Shown here: positions 1 through 24,294 of the stretch, piece by piece
Numbering within the stretch: the first letter of the stretch is position 1
How the letters are laid out: the number at the start of each line of letters is the position of its first letter
DNA from: Lota lota
Lineage: Eukaryota > Chordata > Actinopteri > Gadiformes > Lotidae
Direction: 5' to 3'
Assembly: GCA_026745465.1 (NCBI GenBank)
Contig: JACYXH010000572.1
Coordinates: 468,501-532,500, forward strand
DNA: 64,000 nucleotides
Notes under the pieces: model-generated
Told to the model about the DNA's origin: nothing
The model's database searches: none
The model's input: the letters and a program-made list of their open reading frames with translations, nothing else
Program-made: the position numbers and the translations under genes

Positions 1-119
1 TTAGTTTGAAATAGATCTCCACCTTTTTCAAACAGCATGGTTTTAAATATGTATCATATTGTCTTCAAGAGCAAGCTAACTCCATGGTTATTACAGAACC
101 TGTCCCTCCCAACACCAAC

Positions 120-805
120 CTTCCTCCACTCTTCCAGCTTCATCCTCCCCTTGTTCTCCTGGATGACTCTGACAATCAGATCTGGGAGAGGAAACACACA
201 GGTGTCGCTAACCATAGAAATTGTATATTTTTTTAAATATTGAATAATGTCTTCATATTGATACTGTCATCATCCTCATATAAAAATAAATAAATAATAA
301 TAATACATACATACATAAATAAATACACAAATACATAAATACACAAATAAGTAAATGCATCCACACATAACATACATAACATAATACAAATAATTACTTC
401 ATAATAAATGTTCACTTTTCTGGTCACACTGGTGACCAGAAAAGTATTTCTGATTCTGCTAATATTCCAAAGATAAACAACGCATTTGTGATGCTATCTT
501 TTTATTTGTTCAGCTATCCTCAGTCTATGGCACCATTAGACTTTGAATATGCAAAAGCCATTGATCTTTTTCAACAAATACCAAAGGTAGACAAACAGCG
601 ATGCCCACACGGGAGTCAATGTAAACTTCCTGTGGTAGGCCTTCATAAGGACATGAGAGCATCTGGGGATTGTTGACACAGATCAGCCACCATGAGATTA
701 ACCTGGCCTGGCTCATCTGTCACTGCCCCTCTGCAGGTGTTTCTTACACAAGAGCAACATCACACGTGTATGAAGTACATATCACACAGGTGCACGTGTC
801 TCTGT

Positions 806-845
<40 letters not shown>

Positions 846-2856
846 AAGTTATTTTAATGTATTTACAATAATAGTTCATATATAAACCGATTTTGGCTTT
901 TATTACACGCCTAACGTAGGAGCAAGGAGCAAGATGTCTAACTCCTACGTGTTTGTTGTTCACTGCAAGCCGTTTTGGATAAAACCATGTCCTAAATGTA
1001 CATATTTATGTATTCGATTTGAGTCACTTAGCAGATTCTTTAACCAAAGCGACTTCAAGTTAATTTGAAGGAGCAGGTAGGGGCTGGGTGTCTGACTCAA
1101 GGATACCTAATGGATGCCTACTTTGGTTGCTTGTACAAATTATTAAATTCGCCCTATCCCTGAAGTTTCACGCTTAAAATTACAAGGGGCTTCTGTCAGA
1201 CAGATCTACTGACTACTATCTATAAATATATTTATATTAATTGTTTTAGACATACACAGGACATACAAATCTACCACCAACTGATGAACAGCTTCTTAGT
1301 TTAGCATTAGCCATCCAGAGCTAAGCTGGCTAAGATAAGCTCAGTGACAGAGTAGCCACCTTCGACCAAGGAAAGGGAGAAGGGAGAATACAGAAAGGAT
1401 AAAGAAAATATACTGGCTGCCCACCAGGGAGCTAAAACCAGACGACTCGTAGTAGTAGTAATTGCTTGAAACAAGGTTAGGATTTCAGGTTTAAATATAA
1501 ACGAAAATGTATAACCAATTCAAAATAAAACCAAATTACTCTTGTTTATAGCTGTGCAATTATCAGAAATATTTGTTTCAAATTCCACAAAACATAAACC
1601 CTCACACACACTATTCCCTCTATGTCAGTAAAGTTGGTTTCACACACATGGGAAACACAATATATCCAATAAGATCTTAAAAGGCCCTTTTCCAAGTCTC
1701 AAGGTCTCTGTATGCTGTGATCCGTATCATGCCAGAGCCCCTCTCCCTATCTTCTTACTTGCTAAATATAGGTTAGCCCAATCCTCTGCTTGTGGCCTGC
1801 TCCTAGAGATTAGCAACATTATCATGTTGACAGCCTTAAAGAACCTGATGTGAACCTCCTGTCCATACATATAGCTCGGAGTAGAGCTCCCATGAGGAGA
1901 ATGTCAATGAAATGGCCGACCATAGAGTAAAGATGTTGGAGTGTTGGGTCAAACGTTCCCTGACCCACGTTCCCTGACTCAGTAGTGTGTCCCTTCATTT
2001 CTGGGAAGGGAATGATTTGAGTTGTAAAATCGTAGGGATTAAGATCCTTATTAGCACAAGATCCACCAATGAGTCATTTCTTGGCCTGTTTAGGTTACTG
2101 GGATGCTCAAGGCCAGTAAAGACAATTAGTACACTAATCTAATACATGCAATAGACCTTCTAAAATCTTAAACTCTTCAATCCAAAGACTGAAAAAACGA
2201 TTGAGTGCTGAAAGTGATAAGATAAATAATCAATTAGTCAATAGACAGAAAATGAATGTAGTGACAGAAAATGAATCAATGATAGAAAGTAAGCTTCTTC
2301 TTTAAAATTTTGTGCTGTAACACTCGTTGTCAGACATGTTCACAAGGAGTTAGTGGAGATGTTCAGTCTGTATAAAAATGTTATACATAACTACTAATAT
2401 TATATATCAATATGATAATAATAATAATAATAATAAGCAATGTGGTTGTGATCTCTGATTTGTAAAAGAGGGGATTTACTTGCATTTTATATATGGGTTT
2501 TTATTTTTCAAACTGAAGAAGAAATAAGTCTAAGGACCATATGTTTACGTTTTATAAGCCATGTTATTTAAAACCTGTTTTATACAACTGACTAGTTATT
2601 TAAATACATGTTATGCCGGTATATATGTTATATAACACATTACTTAATTTAACTCAAGACAGATTTGTCTGGATTTGGGTAGTTATATGATTGAAGGGCT
2701 TCCAATGTTACCATGTATGCACTATGTATAGTATCATTCCCCTGCTTGCCTTATATATATTATACAATGGCTATTTCAGGATTCTGGTCCTTCTTCAAGA
2801 CACTTGCTTATTGATAAACAGCTATCCTACATATTAGAGGAATTAAGGAAACTCAG

Positions 2857-2929
<73 letters not shown>

Positions 2930-4226
2930 ACGCTGCCATCTGTAGTGGCACTGGTGTAATGTGCTAGTATTAGCTTTTGCAATAGCTAATCCTCTAATCT
3001 ACCCGGTGTGTATCTAAGGGACAAGACGCAAACTCTGCATGTGAAGAATTAATCGACAAAAACATGTAGTTAACATGATGTAAACTGAAACATAGAGTTT
3101 GATTGATTATCACAAAATTGCATTCATTGTTTGTTTCATTCATTTAGTGATTGATTTTTCACATTTTCCAAAATTATTAATATCAAAAGATGACACTAGA
3201 CAGCTAGACAGTGCTTTGAGGTGGCTCAACCAAGGAAAGTGTACATATTGATCCATGGAGTCCCAAACCCTGTGTGTTTGTTCAGGATGCACTCTTTGGT
3301 TTCATTGAATGTTGACCATTGAATGTTTTTTACTAACTTAAAGGTTTTCTTGATTCTGATCCTTGCTTTTGTTGATGCTAAGAATCTTTTGAATAAGCCC
3401 CTTCGATTATTACAGGTTATATAACATGATTTGTAGTATTGGACACAGAACAAAACTCATTTTGGTAAGAGATTAATATATGAAACCTCATTCTACCAGA
3501 GGTGCCTGACCTCAATAAGACTTCCTGAATAAATAAAGGTTTATTAAATAAATACAAATAACTAGGCCTTAACAATGAAAAGAGTGTTGTTAAGGTCCAT
3601 AACTGTATATTGTAATATCATACACTCTCTTTTAGTACAGGGCCTAATTTTTTATAAATGTAGCATTTACCTTTAGATGTATTCGCTGATCAAAACTTCA
3701 CATTCAGAGCTCTAATGAGGGAAAATATTCCCTCATACTAAAGGTGAATAATCAAATGGCACCCACATATATGAAAATAAAACCACTATTATATAAACAT
3801 ACAATGGGATAAGAGGCAGGAAAGGCAGGAAATAGTCATGCAGTTTATTTATCACTATTACCATGACTGTGTTGCTAATTAACGATTTAAACACTATATG
3901 TGGTGTTTTTATGTTCTTATACCAATTTACAACTGTTTGTATGTTCCAACATTCTGATAGACATGCAAGTTATTATAGCAAGTCGATGAAAACATAAACT
4001 AGGGGTAGATGCCATAATAATGACATTGCTGAGTATTTGTTTGAGAAATAAGGTAAACAAACAGAATGTTTAAACTTGTGTATTGCAGGGGTGCTTCCAT
4101 TAGGCTGCCACTGTTAATTGACTGCTTGGTAGTGGTAAGATAGATTCACTCACAGTATAACATATTAGACAAGAGAAGGAGAGAAAATATGTTCTACTGA
4201 TGCACTTGATACTAGTTATTATAGTG

Positions 4227-4257
<31 letters not shown>

Positions 4258-5202
4258 GTGTCAAGTAAATCAGCTACAAAATATTTGACTAAACATATAC
4301 ATATGCAAACGTTGACCAAACTCTTTGAATTGCAAACACAAGTCCCTTCCTATAATCTGAAATACCTTAGGAGGCTGTGTGTTTTTGCATCCACATTTAA
4401 AATCTGGGCAATAGAATACATTGCACTATCTAAATACGGGAAATACCTATAATATGAGCCTAGCATAACAGGGTGTTACATCCCATCCAGGTGGTCTCCC
4501 TATGTGTGCCAGGTATAGGCCTAAGACTGGAAAGTCCCGTACACTGACAGCATATGGTCCCGGCGGATTAAGGTATTAGGCCTACATTGTGATGCAAGCG
4601 ACAGAGAAAGCCCCATCTAATCGCAGATCTGTTAATTGGTTACAGGCCTGTGGTCCTAACACGGGGCACCAAAATGGCAGCAACTTAAAACCTAAAATCC
4701 TATTGCTCATGCTCATGCTCATCCTCCAACGTGCCTAACAGAAAAAGAAAAAAAACCATTGTTCTAAATTGTAAATATGCTATAGGCCTATTCGATGACT
4801 TCGCTGACCAATCGCATATCAAGGCCGATAATTTCTTTCCAGAGATGATCGGCTATGTGGGATTTCATCTCTAGCTCTTGGACGTGTGTCCGCATCATAC
4901 CATTGGTTTATGTACTTGACAGCTCGACTTGTGTCATCTCTTGGCTACACTTCGTGCGTAAAAACGTTATAGTAGCCCACACACACGCGTCCAAGCGTGC
5001 GCGCCTTTTCGTGGGAATTAGGCACAGATTTAACTGGAAGATAACTCTCGGACAGGGACCGGACAGGTTACCAGGGTAAATAGAACTGGGTCCAATACAG
5101 AGACCGAAAACATCCTGAGAGAGGGGTCTCCATTTTGGACTTTGTTGTTTACATTATGACGCACTGTTGGCTATAAACACACACAAAAAACTCTCTCTCC
5201 CC

Positions 5203-5286
<84 letters not shown>

Positions 5287-5564
5287 TCACCTTTGGGGAA
5301 GGGGTTCGGCTGTACGACGTACAGAAACGCATGCACCATGTGGAACAGGATTCCCATCGCTCCGGGTTCATAGTAAGCGTGAGTAGCATAGACCGCCGAG
5401 GGGACAAACCCAAAATCAAGAGGCTCCACGGGGGGTGGGGACCACTTTCTTTGGGAGTCCGCTTGGAACCCGTCCAGTTCTCCATCCCGTCCGTCCCGGT
5501 GCGGTTCGCTGCTCCTGCTGCCCCCCCAGCACAGCAGCAGCACAGACCACGTTATCCAGTGCAT
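120..5564 (-). CDS. prom1: Prominin (prom1-like), first two coding exons, partial
   Basis: Prominins are five-span membrane glycoproteins of plasma-membrane protrusions; PROM1/CD133 acts in photoreceptor disc formation. Exon 1 is 5291-5564: an ATG with a hydrophobic signal peptide (WSVLLLCW), a low-complexity stretch, then GILFHMVHAFLYVVQP, matching the conserved prominin segment just before the first long hydrophilic part. It ends in phase 1 at a GTGAGA donor. Exon 2 is 120-181, preceded by a CCTCTCCCAG acceptor; it completes an Asp codon and reads DLIVRVIQENKGRMKLEEWRK in two parts, where PROM1 has DTLRKFLQKAYESKIDYDK. The exon 2 end coincides with the phase-0 junction where human PROM1 has its alternatively spliced 9-residue exon. 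The rest lies beyond the left edge. Tapt1 is next door in the same orientation, as in human 4p15, which favours prom1 over prom2. Whether it is prom1a or prom1b cannot be decided. Confidence 0.86.
2861..2927. repeat. (GT)n microsatellite in prominin intron 1
   Basis: A pure GT run of about 33 units. The rest of intron 1 (182-5290) shows no further exon, only AT-rich sequence, a shorter GT run at 808-836 and a SINE-like remnant at about 1020-1135. Confidence 0.96.
5206..5283. repeat. (CA)n microsatellite, about 39 units
   Basis: This is a pure CA run on the plus strand. In the sense of the prominin gene it is a (TG)n tract in intron 1 starting only about six bases after the exon 1 GT donor. 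Confidence 0.97.
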
Positions 5565-5672
5565 AGTGCCAGAAAGTTTAAAGAAATGTATTGTAAATAA
5601 ACCGAAACTTGGAATCTAAGTTCCGTTACACAGTCTTCAGGGGAGGGAGAGGGCTGATGACGGGAGAGAACA

Positions 5673-5740
<68 letters not shown>

Positions 5741-6130
5741 CCTCTCTCTCAGAGGCTTATCCTTCTTACTCAACCGACGAAATGAGGAGCACCAAAATTC
5801 ACATGAAATACTAAATAAAGCTGGCAGGATTCCTTTTTTTTTTTATGGTAGTTCCGCTTGGGGTCCCTTTGGGTTAGCTGTGAATTTTCGGCGAAACCCG
5901 GACTATTGACCTGCACATCTTCAACTCGTTCTACGATGTCGACCAACGGCTTAGCGGGTTGCGTCCTCCTGCGATACACTTGTTTCCTCTCGGCTCGTCC
6001 CCGCGAGACCGCGCTTGCACGTCGCTCCCAAGAGCGCTCACGCCCATTAAAGTTCACTCAAGGCATCGTAAGAGTTTATCTCTGCCATGTGCTCGTGCTT
6101 TTTCAATCGTATGTGACATGCTAACCACTT
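5565..6130 (-). promoter_or_regulatory. Presumed prominin 5' UTR and promoter region
   Basis: This is the stretch upstream of the prominin ATG on the minus strand. It contains a long GA tract (sense strand; 5675-5757 with interruptions), then at about 5930-6060 a GC-richer patch with several CpGs. The position suggests the untranslated leader and core promoter. No TATA box or transcription start can be fixed from sequence alone. Confidence 0.4.
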
Positions 6131-7959
6131 AGCTTACTTTTTTTTTGTAGCATGGCAGGACACCTGTCAGTCAACTCGGACATTGGCTTTGGCTAGACTA
6201 GCGTCCCCTAGAGCGGACTTGGTTACTACAGTTACTCGCGTTACAAATACCCAAATATTTAGCCTTTTGAAAGGTCAAGGCATAACTTAGTCCTTAAATA
6301 TTCAGATGAGTGAACTGTAGATCTAGAGGCAGTAGCTTCTCTCTCGACTTCAGTCTTTCAAGACCTTGACCAACTCATTTGAAAATGGCCATTGATGCAG
6401 CTGCATTCATTTTCTATTATCAACAAGAACAAAAATCATGCACATCAATGCTCTGTTTGAGAGCTGGACATTTAAAAAAAGGTCCTTTGTGTCGTACTTG
6501 TGTTGACAAGCATCCGTTGAATGCCCATTCAAGGGAACAGTGGGCAGCAGTGTTGGCCTCTAACCCAAGAGGCAACGTAATATCCCGGTCCCTGAAGTGC
6601 TAGCATGGGCCAGGTTGTAAGATGTCCCTCGTCGTTTCTGCATACATTTACCATTTTAGTAATTCAGATCATTTTATGATCCTTACATCGAATTCAGATA
6701 GCCAATGTATGGGTTAGGCCTCTTGCTCAAAGATCCCTATAAGTAGGCTATGGAGATTGGGAATCGAACCCGAAACTTCCGGCAGTGAGTCATGCAATCA
6801 CACTGGACCAGTCTCTAAAGCAAATATCACATTTTTTATTATTATTCTGCTCTGTGTATGAGGCCTTGCACAGATGGGTTGACAAAGAGATAGAAAATGT
6901 ACCATTTTTTTGGTGAGATCCATCCATGCATTCTTTCACGTGCACGCTCACACACATGCGCGCGCACGCACGCACACACGGTATTGGTTACAAAGTAAAA
7001 TTGGCTTAGCTTTGTTATTGTTAAGGTGTTGAAGACTTCAGTTCTTACCCATAATAACAATAAAAAAGCTAATAAAATAAAAAGATCAGCTGAAACATGA
7101 TTGAAGACAATTAAAAACCATAGAAAAATTGCCTCCAGAAATGGCTGGTTTCTCAGGGTAGTGCTTCAAAGAAATATTCAAATTTAGATATGAAAAACCT
7201 CGAAATGCATGTTCAAATCAGGGTCAAAAATGTGTCTATGATTCACTAAGTAAACTGAAGATGCAAAATGCAACTTGTTGGAACTACCCGTAACTTCATC
7301 AATCAGTATTGTGGAAAAATGATTACAAAGTATGACAATGCGAGACTCGCTTAACATGAATGATCCTACAAAAAGCATGATAATTCTCTCATAAAAACAT
7401 AAAAAAACACATTAAAAAGTGCCATGCCAACCCATGATTGTGCTTTGGAACACTTGCTCGCACAGTCCAGCTGTAACATCTTACAAGCACAGCACATCAC
7501 ATAGTTTCACATTTGTGGCTGTCCTCTCCAACTGATATAGCATCTAGATTTTCTTTGTTCCGTGATCGTACAGAACTCCACCCACTTGTATCCCCACTCC
7601 CTCCCTCCATGCCTCCCCAACCTCCATGCCTCTTCAGCTTTTGCTGGCCTCGGGTTGCCATAGCAACCAAGGCCAAGACCCTTCCGTATGGTTTCGGGGA
7701 CGGGGCGACCGTGCGTGTTTAACGACCCTGTAGTCCTTGCAGCTGACGGCGTCAGTGGCGGTCTCGTGGCTTGTCCTTATAATAGCACTAAAGCCTGGGG
7801 AGTTGTCTTGTCGGTAATAAATATATAAAATAAATAACTCAGGGCCTCGCTGCGCTAGAGTGAGTCCATGTCCATGCGCTCCTAGCAGGGCCCCGTGTGT
7901 GTGTGTGTGTGTGTGATCCCTGAACCGTTGGGCTGAGTGTGGCGCAGCCCCGTAGGCCA
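6131..7959. other. Intergenic region with tapt1 3' UTR and SINE remnant
   Basis: No coding exon was recognised here. The right part should be the tapt1 3' UTR (minus strand). A minus-strand AATAAA lies at 6835-6840, about 1.1 kb past the tapt1 stop, and is a candidate polyadenylation signal. Positions about 6680-6810 hold a tRNA-like SINE remnant (B-box-like GGGAATCGAACCC). A short GT run sits at about 7895-7914. Confidence 0.5.
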
Positions 7960-14740
<6,781 letters not shown>

Positions 14741-14747
14741 TTTGGCC

Positions 14748-16052
14748 GAATCCCCTCAGCTCGGAGGCAGTTTACAGAGAGGTGCGTCATTCGCAAACGT
14801 CACATGTGCTACACTTCCAGTGACTCACCACATGGTGTCGCCATTTGGCAATGCCGACGCAGCGACACGAAATACTATCCAGCCAGCGTTAGCGATGCCA
14901 CTTTCCCATATTTGTTAAAATGTATCCTATCATTTATCATGTAAAGTTGGTTTATTTATACTTATAGGTAGTCTTAAAATAAATAAGACATATTTCCTAA
15001 AGGTAATGCATCCCCACCTAAAGTAAAACAGTGCTCCAACATAACGCCTTAGTGGAAACATTTAAACATTTAAGATTCAGTTAGGCTATAGCATCTTCAA
15101 AATTTTATTTATTTTCCAACCACATTATTTCCTTTTGTAAAATCATTGAAAACGACGTTACTCCTCTCACCATTTTGCACCGCCATATTCAACGTATTGT
15201 CCAATATATTGGACAGTGAGATTTATTATTATTTTAGATTATAGTTGGCCTCTTTCCATACTTGTATATTATTTTGATTATAGCTGGCCTCCATCCACAC
15301 AAGTATGATCCACCGTTTAATGTTATAATGTTTCAGTAACAATTTGAGGTGTTATGGGTTGGTTTTAGATTTACAGGATGCAATGAAGAACACATGATGC
15401 CGTTAAGGTTGGGTTGGAACTTTTTATTTATTTATTTACAAATCCTGCAAACGATTGATGGTTTGAAAAAAAAAGTATGGTCTGGAAGGTACATTCAGCA
15501 CCTTGGACAGCGTCTAACCATTTGTTTAGTGATGTTTAACGATCAGCAAGAAGTGTAACTGAATTCTGTCTTGATGGTAAAGTAGGCCTACAGAAAAATA
15601 ACGAGATGTAACGGGGGCTGTATTGCTTGCTTATTGGTTGTTTGACCTTTATGTTCTCTTGAACTTTCTCAGAGTCTGACACATTTACTGCGTCCTAGAT
15701 GCGTATTACTCACGCACCAACTGGTTCACCGGATTAAACTATAAATTAACTCCAAAGGCCAACTTGTAAGGGCGATTGGTCTACTTGATTAAGGAAAAGC
15801 ACCGAGGGTGGAGGGGAGGAAGCTGAGAGCAGCATCATGTATAGAGTTTCACCAGGTAATGGATCTCTCCGCCATTTTCGGTGTCTGCTGCAATCTACTG
15901 CGCTTTAAGTGAGGAAAACATTTTAATCATATATAAAAAAAAAACTGCTTTTCGATCATGTTTTTAGTTTATACCCGGTGGAATACATTGCAGTGGTGAG
16001 ACCTAGACCTCAGGACGCGATGGGATTAAAAGTCCGGTGGCGGTAGGCTACA
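14748..16052. other. Divergent intergenic region between tapt1 and clrn2
   Basis: About 1.3 kb separates the two start codons, which point away from each other. No coding exon was seen. A second inverted YY1-like CCGCCATTTT lies at about 15869-15878. The clrn2 leader is presumably in the right part; its start was not identifiable. Confidence 0.5.
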
Positions 16053-17852
16053 ATGCCTTCAGTGTGGAAACGAATTACATTTTCGGTGGCCTCCGTGCTG
16101 TGTATTGGTTCCGTGGTCCTCTTGGTCGTAGCTCTCTCCACGGAGAGGTGGGCCACTGGCCGAATCCTGTGTAAAACCGGAGTGGACATTGTAAATGCGT
16201 CGAGCCCAGAGCTGAACAAGTTTATTGGACACATATATTACGGACTGTTCCAAGGGGGCAAAACGAAGAAGTGTGGACTTGGGGACCGGCGTTCTAAAAT
16301 ATACAGTAAGTCCAAGCAGTGTTTTATAATCCATCTTTCTTCACTTACATAAACCTTTTTATCTCTGATGAATCTCATAAATCTCATGGACTAATAAAAT
16401 GATTATACGTTCACTTAGCAGCACACAAAGGTTAACTAAATTAATTAATAAGTGAGCTATAGAAAACATAGAGACATGAATACAATAATAATGACAGTTG
16501 GGTCTCCCCAACTTTATGTCTTTCTCTGTCTTTGCATATGACTTCTATGAGTTTGCATGCGTGTGTTTTTGTTTGTGTATGTATTTGTATGCCTATACGT
16601 TTGTCTTCATATGTTTGGCTGTGTTCCATATAGTGACCTAAGATTTAAATTTGTGATGCACTTGTGGTTCTGTAAATAATGAAAATAGTACTGAAAAATC
16701 GCATAAATGCAATGCAGAATGGTATTATTAAACTCGTCTTTTATGCCTTAATTATGTGTGTGTGACCATATTTACCACAAAGACCATATTTAATTTATTT
16801 AAGTCTACATAAACATGCCTCTCTCTGTGATGGTATGCACTGACTGACGTGTGTGTGTGTGTGTGTGTGTCTCCTGTGCAGTTTTTCCCAACCTTGTGAG
16901 GACACTGAACAGTGGACTGCATATGATGGTGATCCTCTTCTTGCTGGTGGCGATAGGCTTTGCCCTGGTCAGTCTGTCCTTCTGTATTTACAACGCTCGC
17001 AAGGTGCCCTACCAGAGCATCAAGGGACACAAGGGACTGTATCTTTGGAATGTTATAGCTGGTTCGTACACTCAACCACACATGCATGCATGAACACACA
17101 TGAATACATGCACTCACACACATAAAAACACACACCCATACCCACATAAACACACACACACACACACACTCCCCTCACGCTAGCTTTTCACTCCAATACA
17201 TTCTTTTACAGCTGTTTAGTCAATCATGTTTAATACTTAGATCAATCATATTCAATATTTCAGTCAAATGGTCAAAAGTATTTGTAGTATACCTTTTTTA
17301 CATGTGTTTAGAGACCTCCTAATGTCCTACTGTCCCACTGTTCTTTACTCCTTTCAACCTTTGGATGCATTATAATCACTTTTCAACCCTCTTTTATTCA
17401 CGTTGTTATAATATGTGTATCAGACCCTTTTATCCACAGCGACTTGACAGTGAATTCAGATATCACTATGGAGCAGGTAGGAGTTAGGGCATCTTGCCGC
17501 TGTAGGATGCCTAAAGTAAACACCTTAGCTAGCCAACCCACTATCTGACATCTTTACATCTCTGTCTCCCTCCACTCCCTCAGCTCTGTTTGGGACGCTA
17601 GGTGTGCTGTGTTTCCTGGCAGCCATGAGACACCACCACCTGACGGAGCGCGTCGCCAACCACAAGGAGAGCTTCTTCCGCCTCACTGTCCTGGATGACC
17701 GCCTGGATTGGTCCTTCTGGCTGGGCGTGGCCAGCATCGCCACGCACATTGCCGTCTGTGGAGTGGTCGCCATGAGCCGGATCAAGCTTCCCAAAGCGCA
17801 GAAGAAGAAACCCGAACAGCCGGTGATCTCGGCCCTGGACCTGCTCTACTGA
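16053..17852 (+). CDS. clrn2: Clarin-2 (Clrn2)
   Basis: Clarins are small four-span membrane proteins; CLRN2 is needed for hair-bundle maintenance in the inner ear. Three exons join in phase: 16053-16305, 16882-17061 and 17584-17852, total 702 nt (233 residues; human 232). Recognisable blocks are [71 protein letters not shown] and [13 protein letters not shown], with the C-terminus ISALDLLY (human VTAEDILY). Hydrophobic segments lie near residues 8-28, 97-120, 143-160 and 190-210. The intron 2 donor is GTTCGT, weaker than its neighbours but giving exact length agreement with human. The gene sits between divergent tapt1 and downstream lap3, as in human 4p15. Confidence 0.95.
16778..16871 (+). 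repeat. Intronic direct repeat, copy A (clrn2 intron 1 end)
   Basis: This sequence starts CAAAGACCATATTTAATT and ends in ACTGACTGACGTG plus a GT run. It is nearly identical to 22163-22260 in lap3. It lies directly before the clrn2 exon 2 acceptor. Confidence 0.92.
17415..17525 (+). mobile_element. SINE-like dispersed repeat in clrn2 intron 2
   Basis: It carries the fish-wide motif CCTTTTATCCACAGCGACTT, then AGTGAATTCAGA and GGAGCAGGTAGG. Diverged relatives are at about 1020-1135 and 52615-52780 in this window. Confidence 0.55.
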
Positions 17853-18779
17853 CATGTAGCTGAGGAGCGGGCCCTGGCTGACAGAACAAAACCAGGGGTC
17901 AGGGGTCACCGTCCGTGCGGACTAAAGAGACTGACACCTCATGCCATCTTCACTGATGTATTGTAGTTCCTTTTTAAATGTTACTTCATGAACTGTATAC
18001 TAATGAGTGATTACAGAAGGGGTAAACAAATGTATGTGAGAATACATGATTATGACCTATGTCATATGTTACAATCGTATGACTCTGTATGCAACATGAA
18101 AGCATTAATGTCATGGAATCTACAAATGTGGACACTTTATTTCCCCACAACTTGTTTGTCAATATAATGTAAATAGTTGTATTTCTTATGTACAGAAAGG
18201 AAATACTCATTTTGAACGGCATGCTCGTTTTATTGCATGCATGACCGACGACACATTTCCTAAGCACAAATTCATACTTATAACAAGTACTTGTTGTTAT
18301 GCAATGCAAAAAATATAAATAATTTAACTTAAAAAAATGTCACTTGCAACATTATTGTTGCATGGGCATTTGTTAAACGTTTTTTTTTTACCACAGTGGT
18401 AAGCTTTAATTTTGTTACACTAATTTACAAAAAGTGTGTTGTGATATAAAACAAAAATGATGGATATTCCTCATTCAACTATATTTTTGCATGTATACTT
18501 TTATTTCCAATCATCTAGACTGTGATGTGCAGTCGGTAGAATGCAATAGTTAATAAATTATACAATATCGTTTTCTTCTGCGATATTTCCTATCTATTTC
18601 ACTCAATACTAACTGTTGACCGCAGGTGGCGCTTGATTTCATTTTGTTTGGTCCCTTTTTGTTGACGTATGAAACGCGACAGACTGAGGCGATCAATGGA
18701 TAACCCCTAACCACACATTTCACATGTAAACGACCTGTGTGCATTAGAATTAAATCCCCTGCGGACAAATGTTTAACAG
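17853..18779 (+). other. clrn2 3' UTR and lap3 upstream region
   Basis: No further coding exon was seen. An AATAAA at 18552-18557 is a candidate clrn2 polyadenylation signal about 700 bases after the stop. The last 200 bases would carry the lap3 promoter and leader. Confidence 0.5.
18615..18633 (+). promoter_or_regulatory. CTCF-like motif between clrn2 and lap3
   Basis: GACCGCAGGTGGCGCTT resembles the CTCF core (CCASYAGRKGGCRC) at most positions. It lies about 150 bases before the lap3 start codon. Occupancy cannot be judged from sequence. Confidence 0.4.
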
Positions 18780-22729
<3,950 letters not shown>

Positions 22730-23103
22730 TGAGACATGAGGATAGACATGACAATCTACATGCCGTTAGTACAGAAGATGACAGAAACAAAACAAGCTTT
22801 GTTTTGGTTTATAATGGTTTAAAATCAGATCCAGATGTTTTCTTCAACATTGTAATAAATCTTTATTGATCATACTTGGCATACAATTGATTTCTAACTA
22901 TTTAGAAATTGTGTGGAAAGGTGGATCCTACTGTGCAATTTGAACACGTTGTAACATTATTATAATCTTCCAGTAGTATCACAACATTGTATCACTATAT
23001 TTCAATAAATGTACGTGTATGTCTTGGTTGTGGATCACTTGTCAGTCAGTAAATATAACGGGGAGCGTCTGCGCATGTGCAAATCGGAAATTCAGAAACA
23101 GAC

Positions 23104-23114
23104 CAAGATGGCTT
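23104..23114 (+). promoter_or_regulatory. YY1-like motif over the med28 start codon
   Basis: The start context CAAGATGGCTT fits the YY1 consensus over an initiator codon, as at tapt1. Confidence 0.4.
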
Positions 23115-24294
23115 CGTCCATGGGGGGAATGTTTCCTGGCCAACAGCCGCCTGGGACTCATCCTGTTGGGGTTCCTGGTGGACCGGGTCAGCCCGGTTTA
23201 CTGCCTGGTGGTTCTGCTAATAGAGCCCACGGAAACAACACTTTGGTGGACGATTTGGAGGCTTCCTTTGAGGTAGGAAGCGACCATCATGCTAATGTTG
23301 CTACCAGCTAATCCCTTTGTTTAACGTTATGCAATTCAATTGCGACTACAACCGTCGTATAAATCACATATTTACTGACACGTGTACCCGTAATTGCGTG
23401 TATAATGACTTGCTAGCTATAAGATAAGGTATTGTATACATTGAAAGAACGGTCGGAGCCTAGCCAGATACTCAGTCCATCGTGCAGTCAGTCATCGATA
23501 AATGTTAATCTCACACTGTTGCTTACTTACAGGCTTGTTTTGCGTCCTTGGTAAGCCAAGACTACGTCAACGGAACAGACCAAGAGGAAATTAGAACTGG
23601 TAAGAAAACGATTGTTACTTTCAGTGGGTTAAAACGAGCTCTCCATGGGCATATTTGTTGGGTGTAACAGTTATAACGCTAATATTTACCAACGTGTCCG
23701 TCTGTCTGTTTCTCAAAGGGGTGGACCAGTGCATCCAAAAGTTCCTGGACGTGGCTAGACAGACCGAGTGTTTTTTCTTACAGAAAAGGCTTCAGCTGTC
23801 TGTACAGAAGCCAGAACAAGTTGTAAAAGAGGTAATAACCAAAACAACTTCCATAATTGGATCCACCAAGGTCTGCTTACTAAATGGTAGACATCGTCAA
23901 GACATGAACCTCACTTTTAGTGGATAGCTGCATATAAAATACACTATGTCAAAAAAATAGTAAGATTGTATAGTTTTCAGTGGGTTCTACTTGATTCTCA
24001 ATTTCTAATGTAGTGCCAAATTGAGCTGTGTGTTCTATGTGTCATTCCACCAATGTGTTTCACCACCATCGTCCACTTCTTCTCTCGTAGGACGTCTCTG
24101 AGCTCCGTAACGAGCTCCAGAGGAAGGAGTTGCTGGTCCAGAAGCACCAGTCCAAGCTCCACCACTGGCAGCAGGTGCTAGAGGATGTGAGCGTCCAACA
24201 TCGCAAGCCCACTGACCTTCCTCCTCCTGGGCCACTAGCGTTCCTGGAGCAGGCCTCTGCCAGCCTCCCTCCAGCCCCGCTCAAGCCAAACTGA
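23108..24294 (+). CDS. med28: Mediator complex subunit 28 (Med28)
   Basis: MED28 is a head-module subunit of the Mediator coactivator of RNA polymerase II; it is also known as magicin, a cortical actin-linked protein. Four exons join in phase: 23108-23272, 23533-23599, 23719-23831 and 24091-24294, total 549 nt (182 residues; human 178). Residues 1-45 are Gly/Pro-rich and variable. From [18 protein letters not shown] onward the match to human is nearly complete: [53 protein letters not shown] and [12 protein letters not shown], the last two in a predicted coiled coil. The C-terminus ends APLKPN (human APLKPT). An AATAAA at 24479-24484 lies about 190 bases past the stop. The gene is only 380 bases downstream of lap3 on the same strand. 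Confidence 0.97.

Noticed and set aside
6379-6603. 74-codon plus-strand ORF upstream of the prominin gene
   Set aside because: It resembles no known protein and has no acceptable splice partners; a cysteine-rich look alone is not evidence.
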